Source of the DNA: SURF-24 sp964537965
GTDB lineage: Bacteria > Bacteroidota > Ignavibacteria > Ignavibacteriales > SURF-24
NCBI GenBank assembly: GCA_964537965.1
Contig: CAZIDB010000001.1
Span: 1 to 58,251 of the forward strand
Length of the DNA stretch: 58,251 bases
Direction of reading: 5' to 3'
Part shown: in pieces, positions 8,795-17,904 of the stretch
How the letters are laid out: every line of letters begins with the position of its first letter
Position numbering within the stretch: position 1 is the first letter of the stretch
Notes under the pieces: model-generated
Seen by the model: only the letters and a program-made list of their open reading frames with translations
Databases searched by the model: none
Told to the model about the DNA's origin: nothing
Made by a program: the position numbers and the translations under genes

Positions 8795-10039
8795 ATGTTG
8801 AAATTACTTGTCAATCCCTCCCAGATTGTTACTGTAAATACTTCAGGCAAGAATTATTTGCGCGGAAAGGAAATGGAAGATATCGGAGTCCTTGAAAATC
8901 ATTCCGTTTTAATTGAAGACGATATCATCAAAGATTTTATTCCTAATAATTCTATAAATGAAATAAATGCTGATCAAATAATTGATATTAAAAATAAAAC
9001 CATTTTACCCGGATTTATTGACTGTCATACTCACCTTGTGTTTACCGGTTCAAGGGCAGAGGAATTTAAACTAAAGTTAGATGGCATTAGTTACGAAGAA
9101 ATAGCAAAAAAAGGCGGAGGTATTAATAGAACTGTTCAGTCAGTTAAGGAATCCGGTTTTGCAGAGCTTGTTGAAATTTCAGGAAGAAGAATTGATTATG
9201 CAATTTCCCAGGGAATTACTACACTGGAAATAAAAAGCGGATATGGACTTTCATTCCAGGAAGAGATTAAAATTTTGGAGGTTATTAATCACTTAAATAA
9301 GATTTACCCGGTTGATATTGTACCAACTTTTCTTGGTGCACATACATATCCTTTGGAATTTAAAAATCACCATGAAGATTACGTAGATATAATTCTAAAT
9401 AAAATGCTTCCTTTCGTAGCACAAAATAAACTGTCTAAATTTTGCGATGCCTTTTGTGAATCAACTGCATTTTCTGCACGGGAAGTTGACTTAATTTTTA
9501 ATAAGGCAAGAGAATTAGGATTTCTAACCAAACTGCATACAGATCAGTTTAATAGTATTGGTGGAGTTGAAGTAGGTCTGAAACATAATTCAACGAGTTT
9601 AGAACATCTTGAAGTTATTGGTGATGACGATATAAATAGAATTGCTCATTCTGATTGTGTAGTAGTTTTATTACCGGGAGTTTCATTCTTTTTAAGATAT
9701 GGCTATGCCCCCGCAAAAAAATTAATTGAGAATAATTCAATTGTAGCCTTATCTACAGATTTCAATCCCGGTTCATCAAACATTGCCAATTTAAATTTGA
9801 TTATGACTCTTGCTGCTTTGAATATGAATATGAAAATCGAAGAAACAATTTCTGCTGTTACAATTAACGCCGCGAAAGCGGTGGATGTAAACAACTCTGT
9901 TGGAAGCATAGAAATTGGCAAGAAAGCAGATTTTGCCATAATTGATTCACCCGAATATTATGATATAGTTTACCAGGTTGGAAAAAATCTTAACCTGATG
10001 ACAATTAAAAATGGAAATATTATTTATAAAAAATCTTAG
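8795..10039 (+). CDS. hutI: Imidazolonepropionase
   Basis: Encodes 414 residues, full length. The enzyme hydrolyses 4-imidazolone-5-propanoate to N-formimino-L-glutamate, the third step of histidine degradation, in the cytosol with a bound metal. It belongs to the amidohydrolase fold. The metal site begins with FIDCHTHLVF (H78 and H80), followed by the conserved SGRRIDYAISQGITTLEIKSG region. Downstream come LGAHTYP, LHTDQF and STDFNPGSS, which supply the remaining metal and substrate ligands. It starts an operon: ftcD follows after eight bases. Genes for histidase and urocanase are not in this window. Confidence 0.97.
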   Translation: MLKLLVNPSQIVTVNTSGKNYLRGKEMEDIGVLENHSVLIEDDIIKDFIPNNSINEINADQIIDIKNKTILPGFIDCHTHLVFTGSRAEEFKLKLDGISYEEIAKKGGGINRTVQSVKESGFAELVEISGRRIDYAISQGITTLEIKSGYGLSFQEEIKILEVINHLNKIYPVDIVPTFLGAHTYPLEFKNHHEDYVDIILNKMLPFVAQNKLSKFCDAFCESTAFSAREVDLIFNKARELGFLTKLHTDQFNSIGGVEVGLKHNSTSLEHLEVIGDDDINRIAHSDCVVVLLPGVSFFLRYGYAPAKKLIENNSIVALSTDFNPGSSNIANLNLIMTLAALNMNMKIEETISAVTINAAKAVDVNNSVGSIEIGKKADFAIIDSPEYYDIVYQVGKNLNLMTIKNGNIIYKKS

Positions 10040-10047
10040 GAACTGAA

Positions 10048-11064
10048 ATGAAAATTGTTGAATGTGTTCCAAACTTTAGCGAAGGAAAGAATGTAGTTAT
10101 TTTTGATGCTATTTCTAAAGCGGTAGACAAGATTGAAAATGTAAAGCTACTTAGCCTTGAACCGGATGCTGACTATAACCGTGTTGTGGTAACTTTAGCC
10201 GGAGATGAACAAGGAATACTTAACGGAGCTGTTGCTGCAACCAAAGAAGCTTCTGCGTTTATTGATATGAGGAACCATAAAGGTGAGCATCCAAGACTTG
10301 GAGCAACTGATGTTGTACCTTTTGTTCCTGTAAAAAATATTACAATGCAGGAATGCGCAAAAATCTCTGAAGAATTTGCTAAAATAGTATCCCACGATCT
10401 TGAAGTACCGGTTTATCTTTATGAAGAAGCCTGCCGTAAACCGGAGAGAAAACTACTTTCAAATATAAGGAAAGGAGAATATGAAGGACTTGAGGAAAAA
10501 TTAAAAAATCCTGAGTGGTACCCGGATTATGGAGAGGCTAAGTTTAATCCTAAACTTGGCGCTATAGTTACTGGTGCAAGATTCTTTTTAATTGCATACA
10601 ATGTTAACATAAAATCTCTTGATGTGAAATATGCCAAAGAAATTGGTGAAGTATTAAGGGAATCAGGCAGGCCAAAGCGGGATGAAAATGGAAATGTTGT
10701 AAAATTAAACGGTGAGACTGTTAAAATCCCCGGCAGATTAAAAACCGTCCAGGGAATGGGAGTAACACTTGACAAGTATAATATTACACAGGTCTCAATG
10801 AATCTGAAGAATTATAATGTTACTCCAATTCATGTAGCATTTGAAGAAGTAAAAAAGGAAGCGCAGAGACTTGGTGTGGAAGTGATTGGAAGCGAAATTG
10901 TTGGACTTGTTCCTTTGGAAGCTTTAATGCAGGCAGGTGAATTTTATTGTAACGGTAAATTTAAAGATGAAAAATCTTTAGTTGATATTGCAGTTGAAAG
11001 GCTTGGATTAAGTGAGTTAAATGAGTTCATTCCTCACCATAAAATTATTGACTATATGATTTAG
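10048..11064 (+). CDS. ftcD: Glutamate formimidoyltransferase
   Basis: Encodes 338 residues, corresponding to the transferase half of bifunctional FTCD. It moves the formimino group from formiminoglutamate to tetrahydrofolate, releasing glutamate. The N-terminal signature MKIVECVPNFSEG and the catalytic H81 in KGEHPRLGATDVVPFVP are intact; this His aligns with the catalytic His of the mammalian enzyme from family knowledge. The cyclodeaminase half is encoded separately by the next gene, 79 bases downstream, so together the two genes reproduce the fused enzyme. The preceding hutI gene makes its substrate. Confidence 0.96.
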   Translation: MKIVECVPNFSEGKNVVIFDAISKAVDKIENVKLLSLEPDADYNRVVVTLAGDEQGILNGAVAATKEASAFIDMRNHKGEHPRLGATDVVPFVPVKNITMQECAKISEEFAKIVSHDLEVPVYLYEEACRKPERKLLSNIRKGEYEGLEEKLKNPEWYPDYGEAKFNPKLGAIVTGARFFLIAYNVNIKSLDVKYAKEIGEVLRESGRPKRDENGNVVKLNGETVKIPGRLKTVQGMGVTLDKYNITQVSMNLKNYNVTPIHVAFEEVKKEAQRLGVEVIGSEIVGLVPLEALMQAGEFYCNGKFKDEKSLVDIAVERLGLSELNEFIPHHKIIDYMI

Positions 11065-11143
11065 TTTATTGGTATTGTTCATTAGTATTCCTGATTCATA
11101 ATTAATAAAGAAATTTTTAACAAATATTTTAACAGGTAGCAAA

Positions 11144-11773
11144 ATGAATGTTGATAAAACGATTAAAGATTATTTAACAGAGCTTTCGTCAAACTCCCCT
11201 ACTCCAGGAGGAGGAAATATATCAGCTTTCTGCGGGGCGCTCGCCTCTTCACTTGGAACGATGGTATGCAACCTTACAATTGGGAAAAAGAAATATTTGG
11301 ATGTTGAAAAAGAAATGATTGATATTAAATTAAATCTTGAAAAGTATATTGATAAATTTACCGGGCTTGCTGCTAAGGATAATTCTGCATTTGATAAAGT
11401 TATGGAAGCTTTCAAACTTCCTAAAGAAACAGATGCCGAGAAGGAAATTCGTTCTAAGAAAATTGACGAAGCTACAATTGAAGCAGCTAAAGTACCATCA
11501 GAGGTTATAAAAAATTGTTCAGAGATTATCCCATTAATTGATGCTGTAGCTTTAAAAGGAAATCAAAATTCTGTTTCTGATGCCGGGGTTGCAGCTTTAT
11601 TATTATCAACAGCAGCCCAGGGTGCATTTCTGAATGTTCTTATAAATTGCTCCGGTTTAAAGAATAATGAAGAAGCAGATAAGCTTCTCCAAAGTTCAAG
11701 GATTCTTACTGATGAAATTAAATTAAGAAGTAATTCGATTACAGAAAAAATCATTAAAGGATTGCAATCATGA
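11144..11773 (+). CDS. fchA: Formiminotetrahydrofolate cyclodeaminase / methenyl-THF cyclohydrolase
   Basis: Encodes 209 residues, the stand-alone cyclodeaminase/cyclohydrolase family (FchA and FTCD C-terminal domain). It is an all-helical protein carrying the two signatures SPTPGGGNISAFCGALA near the N-terminus and GNQNSVSDAGVAALLL near residue 145. It is expected to release ammonia from 5-formimino-THF to give 5,10-methenyl-THF, completing the work of ftcD, or to hydrolyse methenyl-THF. The last four bases overlap the namZ start (ATGA), so the two are translationally coupled. Confidence 0.93.
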   Translation: MNVDKTIKDYLTELSSNSPTPGGGNISAFCGALASSLGTMVCNLTIGKKKYLDVEKEMIDIKLNLEKYIDKFTGLAAKDNSAFDKVMEAFKLPKETDAEKEIRSKKIDEATIEAAKVPSEVIKNCSEIIPLIDAVALKGNQNSVSDAGVAALLLSTAAQGAFLNVLINCSGLKNNEEADKLLQSSRILTDEIKLRSNSITEKIIKGLQS

Positions 11774-13005
11774 AAAAAATATCTTTTCTACTGATGGTAA
11801 TTTTTTCAATCACAGTCTATTCGCAAATACCAAAAGTGAAATGCGGAATAGATGTTCTTAAAGAAAAGAACTTTGATTTACTAAAAGGTAAAAAAGTTGG
11901 ATTGATTACAAATCCAACAGGGGTTGATATCAACCTTAAATCGACAATTGATATTCTTCATGAAAGTAAAGAAGTAAATCTTGTTGCACTTTACGGACCC
12001 GAACATGGCGTGCGCGGAGATTATGCTGCCGGTGATTATGTTGATTTCTATACCGACGCAACAACAAATCTTCCAGTCTATTCACTTTATGGTAAAACAC
12101 GCAAGCCAACACCTGAAATGTTGAAAGATATTGATGTACTTGTCTATGATATTCAGGATAATGGCTGCCGTTCTTATACTTATATAAGCACTATGGGTGT
12201 TGCAATGGCCGCCGCCGCAGAGAATAATAAAGAGTTTATTGTTTTGGACAGGCCTAATCCGTTAACCGGGAATAAAGTTGAAGGTAATCTTGTTGAAGAA
12301 GGATTTGAAACTTTCGTCAGCCAGTTTAAAATTCCTTACGTATATGGATTAACTTGCGGTGAACTTGCAAAATATTTGAACGAAGAAGGACTATTGGAAA
12401 ATGGAGCAAAATGTAAATTATCAGTGGTTCCTCTTGAAGGTTGGAAAAGAGATATGACATATGAAGAAACCGGTTTGGTCTGGATTCCCTCTTCACCTCA
12501 CGTTCCTCATAAAGATTCTCCTGAATATTATGTTGCTACAGGAATGATAGGTGAACTGGGTGTCATCTCAGAAGGTGTCGGTTATACAATTCCGTTTGAA
12601 GTGTTTGGTGAAGAATGGATTGACGGAAAACTTCTTGCAGACAAAATGAACGGACTCGGTTTGGAGGGAATTATTTTCCGTCCGATTACATTTAAACCGT
12701 TCTATGGCAGAAATGCTAAGGAAGAACTTCACGGAGTTCAGCTTCATATTACGGATTTGCGGAAATTAAATCTGATGAGTATCCAGTTCTTATTTATGCA
12801 GGTTCATAATGAAATGTACCCCGACAAAAATCCTTTTGAAATGGCAAACTCAGGACGAATAAAATTCTTTGATAATGTTTGCGGTACAGATAAAGTAAGA
12901 GAAATATTCTCAAAGAGAATGTGTTATAAAGACCTTGAACCTTTCCTTTATAAAGATGTAGAGAAATTCAAAGAGCAGTCAGAAAAGTATTTCCTTTATA
13001 AATAA
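11770..13005 (+). CDS. namZ: Exo-beta-N-acetylmuramidase NamZ-like (DUF1343)
   Basis: Encodes 411 residues with a signal peptide (residues 1-19, ending VYSQ). The body matches the DUF1343/NamZ family: KKVGLITNPTGVD, LYGPEHGVRGDYAAG, VYDIQDNGCRSYTY, LDRPNPLTG and GEGVGYT-type segments are all in order. The characterised family member removes terminal N-acetylmuramic acid from peptidoglycan fragments, so a periplasmic role in wall recycling is expected. The coupling to fchA by a four-base overlap is unexpected for a wall enzyme. The next 130 bases before the toxin-antitoxin genes hold an imperfect inverted repeat but no clear terminator. Confidence 0.9.
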   Translation: MKKISFLLMVIFSITVYSQIPKVKCGIDVLKEKNFDLLKGKKVGLITNPTGVDINLKSTIDILHESKEVNLVALYGPEHGVRGDYAAGDYVDFYTDATTNLPVYSLYGKTRKPTPEMLKDIDVLVYDIQDNGCRSYTYISTMGVAMAAAAENNKEFIVLDRPNPLTGNKVEGNLVEEGFETFVSQFKIPYVYGLTCGELAKYLNEEGLLENGAKCKLSVVPLEGWKRDMTYEETGLVWIPSSPHVPHKDSPEYYVATGMIGELGVISEGVGYTIPFEVFGEEWIDGKLLADKMNGLGLEGIIFRPITFKPFYGRNAKEELHGVQLHITDLRKLNLMSIQFLFMQVHNEMYPDKNPFEMANSGRIKFFDNVCGTDKVREIFSKRMCYKDLEPFLYKDVEKFKEQSEKYFLYK

Positions 13006-13077
13006 GTTATATTCTTTTACTATTAACTTACACGAAATTATTTTATCACTTATTAAATGATAATAGTGAAATAATCT

Positions 13078-13092
13078 GATATGGTGAATATC
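13078..13092. promoter_or_regulatory. Possible operator upstream of toxin-antitoxin pair
   Basis: A short dyad, GATAT and ATATC separated by five bases, lies 44 bases before the antitoxin start. A larger imperfect dyad is at 13037-13075. Toxin-antitoxin operons usually repress themselves through such palindromes; assignment here is by position only. Confidence 0.25.
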
Positions 13093-13135
13093 ATGCTTAT
13101 GAGTTATATTTCACATAGCAAATGAAGAGCAAGAA

Positions 13136-13336
13136 ATGATTAAGACAAAAAAAATAAATCTGCGGTATGTAACGAATGAAAAAGGGAAAAAAACCGAAGT
13201 AATTCTTAAAGTAAAAGACTATGAAGAAATACTTGATGACCTGAATGATCTGGCTGTAATTGCAGAAAGAAAAAATGAAAAAACTATTCCCCATTCAGAA
13301 GTTTTAAAAGAGTTAAAAAAGAATGGAGCAATATAG
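13136..13336 (+). CDS. Antitoxin of a RelE/ParE-type toxin-antitoxin pair
   Basis: Encodes 66 residues with a lysine-rich N-terminus and a long acidic helix (residues 29-50, with EEILDDLNDLAVIAERKNE), ending in a short helix SEVLKELKKNG. This is the architecture of small Phd/RelB-like antitoxins, in which the C-terminal part wraps the toxin. No exact family is recognised, and the assignment depends mainly on the toxin gene, whose start lies 14 bases inside this gene. The overlap means the two are cotranslated. The antitoxin probably also binds its own promoter region. Confidence 0.75.
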   Translation: MIKTKKINLRYVTNEKGKKTEVILKVKDYEEILDDLNDLAVIAERKNEKTIPHSEVLKELKKNGAI

Positions 13337-13586
13337 TATATACTGGAAAAAATCAACATTAAAAGAACTTACAGCAATAGACAAAAAATTTATCCCGGTT
13401 ATCATTACTGCAATTGAAAAACTTGCTAATAATCCTTTTCCAAAAGGTGTAAGGAAATTAGTTGCCGCAGAAAAATCTTTTCGCATACGAATTGGTGATT
13501 TTCGCATAGTATATTCTATATATTCAGACAATTTATTAATTGAAATTATCAGAATTGGTCAAAGAAAAAATATTTATAAAAAATAA
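13323..13586 (+). CDS. RelE/ParE superfamily toxin
   Basis: Encodes 87 residues, the normal size for RelE/ParE toxins. The C-terminal half carries the family core: GVRKLVAAEKSFRIRIGDFRIVYSI (residues 42-66), followed by IIRIGQRKNIYKK. The basic and aromatic residues R54, R56 and R61 with Y65 are the kind used for ribosome-dependent mRNA cleavage by RelE, while ParE members inhibit gyrase; the sequence alone does not decide. It overlaps the antitoxin by 14 bases, giving the antitoxin-first order usual in this family. Confidence 0.88.
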   Translation: MEQYSIYWKKSTLKELTAIDKKFIPVIITAIEKLANNPFPKGVRKLVAAEKSFRIRIGDFRIVYSIYSDNLLIEIIRIGQRKNIYKK

Positions 13587-13682
13587 TCTTGATAATAAAT
13601 CAGGCAGAGAATATTTTCTTGTTCTGTAACATTTATCATTTTTCCCAAGTCTAAACCAAAGAAATAAACTACAGGAATTAAC

Positions 13683-14990
13683 ATGAAATACATCCGATTA
13701 ATTTCTCTTCTTAATCTCTTTTTAATTGCAACACTATTACCTCAGGATTTTGATGATTTCTTTGATGAAGATGAAGATTCAGTAGAATGTTCTGATGTTA
13801 ACTTTGGAATTCCGACTTCAACGGTTGGGCTTGGATTTGGCAACTCAAAAGTTTTCTCCGGAATCAGGTTCAACACTGTTGATTGCGGAATTGAAAAAAT
13901 TAATGGGTTCAACTTCACTTTCTGGATGCCGAAGAGAAATCCTAATTCTAAGGTAAATGGTTTTTCAATTGGTTTAGCTCCTGAAGCCGGAAGACTAAAT
14001 GGTTTTACTTTTGGCTTGGCAGCATTTGTTGCAGAAGAAAAGGCTAACGGAATTCAGATTGGCGGGTTGGCAGGAGTAACACAGGAATCAATGAATGGAA
14101 TTTCTGTTGGTGGACTTGCACTCGTTTCCCAAGGTTACATTAAAGGTATTAATCTTGGTGGATTAGCTTTAGTATCCCAAAAAGATATGCTTGGTTTTAA
14201 CTTTGGTGGATTAGCACTTGTTTCTCAAGCGGCAATGAAAGGAATTAACATTGGTGGATTGGCTTGCGTATCCCAAGGACAAATGTTAGGAATTAATTAT
14301 GGAAGTTTGGCTCTTGTCTCACAAGGAGATATGAAGGGAATTAATTTCGGAGGATTAGCCACCGTTTCTCAAGGCGACCTGCTTGGAATAAATGCAGGTG
14401 GAATAGCAACTGTTAGCGGCGCTGCAATTAAAGGAATTAACTTTGGAACAATTGCTGTTGTTTCCGGCAATGAAATGCTTGGTGTAAATTTATCCGGTGT
14501 AGCTACAGTTTCGGGTAAATCTATTAAAGGAATTAATGTTGGTGGATTAGCACTTGTTTCAGGTGATGAAATTCTTGGATTAAACTTTGGTGGTTTAGCA
14601 TTAGTTGCAGGCTCTGGTATAAAAGGAATAAATTTCGGTGGAGCTGCAATTGTTTCCGGTGATGAGGATTTATTAGGGATTAATATTTCAGCCGGTGCAA
14701 TTGTTAATAAAGCATCGGTTAAAGGAATTTCATTTGCTGGTTATAAAACAGATGTAAAAGAAATTCTCGGAATAAACATTAATGGAATTATGACCTTTGC
14801 AGATAATATGAAAGGTTTATCAGTTTCCTCATTCCATCATTTTTATGAAAGACAAGTTGGTATATCAATCGGAATCATTAATATTGCAGAGGAACTTACA
14901 GGGCTTCAGATTGGTTTACTGAACATTGCTAAAAACAATCCGCCGCTTTTCAGAGTATTACCGATTCTTAATGCTCACTTCGGAGATTAG
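13683..14990 (+). CDS. Secreted repeat protein of the LA_2272 surface-repeat type
   Basis: Encodes 435 residues with a signal peptide (about residues 1-19) and a very acidic short linker (DDFFDEDEDSVEC). From about residue 98 the protein is made of glycine-rich repeats of consensus GINFGGLALVSQGDMK, sixteen residues long and present about sixteen times with little variation up to residue 377. Each unit looks like one beta-strand plus a turn. The name follows the LA_2272-type repeat proteins of Leptospira and Bacteroidota, recognised by repeat style. Function is unknown; a surface or outer-membrane beta structure is likely. A strong terminator follows the stop by eight bases. Confidence 0.8.
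   Translation: MKYIRLISLLNLFLIATLLPQDFDDFFDEDEDSVECSDVNFGIPTSTVGLGFGNSKVFSGIRFNTVDCGIEKINGFNFTFWMPKRNPNSKVNGFSIGLAPEAGRLNGFTFGLAAFVAEEKANGIQIGGLAGVTQESMNGISVGGLALVSQGYIKGINLGGLALVSQKDMLGFNFGGLALVSQAAMKGINIGGLACVSQGQMLGINYGSLALVSQGDMKGINFGGLATVSQGDLLGINAGGIATVSGAAIKGINFGTIAVVSGNEMLGVNLSGVATVSGKSIKGINVGGLALVSGDEILGLNFGGLALVAGSGIKGINFGGAAIVSGDEDLLGINISAGAIVNKASVKGISFAGYKTDVKEILGININGIMTFADNMKGLSVSSFHHFYERQVGISIGIINIAEELTGLQIGLLNIAKNNPPLFRVLPILNAHFGD
14049..14813 (+). repeat. In-frame 48-bp (16-residue) tandem repeats
   Basis: About sixteen direct repeats encoding G-[IVLF]-N-x-G-G-[LIV]-A-x-V-[SA]-x(3)-[MLI]-[KL]. From about 14143 on, the residue just before each GIN alternates strictly between lysine and leucine from unit to unit, so the real period is two units (32 residues, 96 bp). 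DNA copies are diverged at third positions, so the array is maintained at protein level. Confidence 0.9.
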
Positions 14991-14998
14991 ATATAAAA

Positions 14999-15028
14999 AA
15001 TGCGTCAGGAATTTGTTCCTGACGCATT
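14999..15028. terminator. Bidirectional rho-independent terminator
   Basis: A perfect 13-bp stem: AATGCGTCAGGAA at 14999-15011 pairs with TTCCTGACGCATT at 15016-15028 around a TTTG loop. It lies between two convergent genes, eight bases after the repeat protein and eleven before the stop of the gene at 15040. An A-run on one side and an AT-rich stretch on the other allow use in both directions. Confidence 0.9.
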
Positions 15029-15039
15029 AAACTTCCTTA

Positions 15040-17634
15040 TTATTTTACAAGCAAAAGTTTCTTAGATATAATACTTGTCTTGTTACTTGCTGCTTCTTTT
15101 ATTACTACCTGAGCAATATAAATTCCTGTACTTATATCCTGATGATAATTACCTTTTCCATTCCACCTGAAAATCCTGCTCTCATTTATCAAATCAGAAT
15201 TGGAAAGCACAGCTACCTGCTCGCCAAGAATATTATATATAATCAAACTGACAAATGAAGGATTTGAAACATTAACTAAAATTGATGTTTGCATATTAAA
15301 AGGATTCGGATAGATGTTAATATATAATGAATCAGAATATTTAATCTCATTTTCAACATCCGTCATTCCACCTTCATCAAAAGGATCCGCCATAAAATGG
15401 AGAGTATCATTCGGTTCTAATGCAATCAGTGCAGTGTAATCGCATAGAATATTATACTTCAATGCCAGACTAACAATAGCTGCCGTATCAGTACTGTTAT
15501 ACCTGAATAAATCATTAAGTTTTTCATTACCAAGCATAGTTGGAATTATGTTTCCCATTTTTGTTGTATCACCGTTTGGAATTATCTCAACTGTTTTGTG
15601 TCTCCACTCGTTTGAATCATTAAACTTAGCAGAAATATTAAATTTATATTTAAGAGCATTAGTTGATGCTCCTATATGAAATATTGGTTTGTTCACATCA
15701 TTTTTAACCGGGCTTACTTCTCGTATTTCCTGCATTGTACCGGAACCATCATTAATATCAATAGATATATTCAGGCTGTCTTTATTTGGTAATGAATAAG
15801 CAGAAAGTGCTGATGCCATATAATCCCAGTCATTTTTATATGATTCATAATGTAAACCTTTTGTACTTTCCGATAATCTGCTTAACAGGTAACCCGAGCC
15901 GTAATACTTTTCCAGATCAACTGTTAAGTATGAAGGTAATCCTTCTTTTCCGTCAATTAAATTAATAGAATTAAAAACCGGCGTTGTAGTAAAATTGCTT
16001 AAATAGTTACTAACCCAGCTTATTGCATTAGTTTCTGTTATTAAAGAATCGGCATTGCTTATTATTAAGCACTTATCAATACTATCTTTAATATTATTGG
16101 ATGTACTGATTTCAGTTAACAGGTTTTGAAGTTGCTGGCTGCTTTTGGTAAATGAATTCAATCCCATTAAACCAACACTAAGAACTGCTTTTAATCCATC
16201 ATCATCATTCAATGACCACATTCCACTTATTACAATTAATCCTTTCCCGATCCTCTTTGATATAACCGCTGGATTCCCGTCTTTATCCCTTAGCTCAACC
16301 TTAACATCCGGATCATTATAGTTGAAGAAGTATGTACCTGCATGGTCAACTTTTTCCGGAAAATCATTCCCGATATTTCCCTCAGTATTCCTGTAAAGTG
16401 TAATTGATTCATGTACTGCTTTTTTTGTTGATAAACCCTTTATATAATGCTTTCCTATTACCTCTGCATATTCCCTGTTGTAATCATAATAGCTTAGGAA
16501 TCTTCCGCCTTTTACAAAAAAGGAATCCAGCGCAGGTTGAATCATAGTTTGAAATGTACTTGTACTGAATGGATCCTCATATCCATGACTGTATGCAGCA
16601 ATTATATCTGCATTATGAAAATTCTGCACTGCATTAGTCAGGTAATCAAATCTGTTATAAGTTACAAAAGAGGTTATTTTTGAAAAATGCCAGCACTGTA
16701 TGGCTCTTACATCGCAATAAACCAGGTATGGTAATTTTATGCTTTTGATTGAATCAGCAAAAGTACTATTAGAAAAATCATTCAATAGATTATCTACGTT
16801 AGAAACATTGGCGTCTATAAAATCTGGTGTAAGAGATTTTATTTTTCCGGCACCGGAAACTAAAACTTTCAACCTGTCATTTGGCTTTAAAGCTGAATGG
16901 AGAACCTTTTTAATATCAGGAATAATAACATCCATATTCTTATTATTATTTCCGCTTAAATCAATGCCAAGCATAACATTTTTATTACTGCTGTCCGCAA
17001 TTAAATTAAAGAATTTCCCTGTCTCAATTCCAAATTCAAAATANNNNNNNNNNNNNNNNNNNNNNNNNNNNNNNNNNNNNNNNNNNNNNNNNNNNNNNNN
17101 NNNNNNNNNNNNNNNNNNNNNNNNNNNNNNNNNNNNNNNNNNNACCCACTTTACCGGAACAATAAAATTCATTTTTATCTTTCTAACATAACCGGGCGTT
17201 AATGGAAAGATATGTAACTCATACTGATCTCCCACTTTGGACAGAAATGCCGGGTCTCTTTTCATACTAACAATGCTGTCGTAAATTGATCGGGCTGTCC
17301 ACGTGTCCAGCATTATCGCCTGCATTACACTGTCACCAATCCATAACCACATATCATTTACAACTGCACCTTCCGGTAATTCAAACCTGTGGATTACCTC
17401 CACCTGGTTATAACCGTTAAACTGTCCCCGGTCAGAATATTCAAGATACAAAGATTGTTCAGAATAGCTTCCGTGAGGTTCTATTACTAAAACGGCTTTA
17501 TCTATATAACCTGGCTTTGATAAATAAACATCCGGTACTTTTACATTTAATTCGTTAACAGCATAACTATTCCCATAGAATGCAATAATTAAAAAGAATA
17601 AAACATTGATTTTTAGAATTGTAGAATTTTTCAT
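15040..17634 (-). CDS. VIT-domain secreted protein with T9SS type A sorting domain (contains assembly gap)
   Basis: Shown as 864 residues including an unresolved stretch (17044-17143). Signal peptide at residues 1-25. Residues of about 30-165 form a vault/inter-alpha-trypsin (VIT) domain, with LPEGAVVNDMWLWIGD and the TARSIYDSIVSMKRDPAFL segment. A von Willebrand A-like region follows the gap: VMLGIDLSGNNN then PNDRLKVLVSG, with an incomplete metal site (DLSGN rather than DxSxS). The last 85 residues are a T9SS type A sorting domain (YPNPFNMQTSILVNV, IYNILGEQV, ISTGIYIAQV), so the protein is exported across the outer membrane and likely retained on the cell surface. The ligand is unknown; VIT-VWA proteins often mediate adhesion or matrix contacts. 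It has its own upstream region of 270 bases. Confidence 0.82.
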   Translation of the reverse strand: MKNSTILKINVLFFLIIAFYGNSYAVNELNVKVPDVYLSKPGYIDKAVLVIEPHGSYSEQSLYLEYSDRGQFNGYNQVEVIHRFELPEGAVVNDMWLWIGDSVMQAIMLDTWTARSIYDSIVSMKRDPAFLSKVGDQYELHIFPLTPGYVRKIKMNFIVPVKWXXXXXXXXXXXXXXXXXXXXXXXXXXXXXXXXXXYFEFGIETGKFFNLIADSSNKNVMLGIDLSGNNNKNMDVIIPDIKKVLHSALKPNDRLKVLVSGAGKIKSLTPDFIDANVSNVDNLLNDFSNSTFADSIKSIKLPYLVYCDVRAIQCWHFSKITSFVTYNRFDYLTNAVQNFHNADIIAAYSHGYEDPFSTSTFQTMIQPALDSFFVKGGRFLSYYDYNREYAEVIGKHYIKGLSTKKAVHESITLYRNTEGNIGNDFPEKVDHAGTYFFNYNDPDVKVELRDKDGNPAVISKRIGKGLIVISGMWSLNDDDGLKAVLSVGLMGLNSFTKSSQQLQNLLTEISTSNNIKDSIDKCLIISNADSLITETNAISWVSNYLSNFTTTPVFNSINLIDGKEGLPSYLTVDLEKYYGSGYLLSRLSESTKGLHYESYKNDWDYMASALSAYSLPNKDSLNISIDINDGSGTMQEIREVSPVKNDVNKPIFHIGASTNALKYKFNISAKFNDSNEWRHKTVEIIPNGDTTKMGNIIPTMLGNEKLNDLFRYNSTDTAAIVSLALKYNILCDYTALIALEPNDTLHFMADPFDEGGMTDVENEIKYSDSLYINIYPNPFNMQTSILVNVSNPSFVSLIIYNILGEQVAVLSNSDLINESRIFRWNGKGNYHQDISTGIYIAQVVIKEAASNKTSIISKKLLLVK
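17044..17143. other. Assembly gap (100 N)
   Basis: A run of 100 undetermined bases inside the VIT-domain gene. The upstream codon is GTN and the first codon after the gap is TAT in the same frame. True length unknown. Confidence 0.99.
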
Positions 17635-17904
17635 ATCACTCCCGCATATATTAAGATTATTCTTTTACCCCAAATAACAAGCCAGGTTTATTCAACTAAA
17701 TTAAAATTGTTTCTGATCCCTTAACACAAGCAAATATACGAATAAATTTCCTGGTGCTAAAAATTTTCGCAGGTTTTTATAATGTTCACCCTATTATCTT
17801 GCTTTTCAATTTCATTCTTTTATCTTTATTAAAGAAGGTTAAGACATTAAAATGAATTCAATCCTTCAGAAGTTTAATTACAAATAAGTTAAAGGATAAA
17901 ATAA

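Noticed and set aside
14049..14813. CRISPR array or DNA minisatellite
   Set aside because: The 48-base repeats have no spacers and are conserved at protein level in one open frame.
16739..17191. A 150-codon plus-strand open frame running through the gap
   Set aside because: It lies antisense to the VIT-domain gene, has no recognisable domain, and is extended by undetermined bases.
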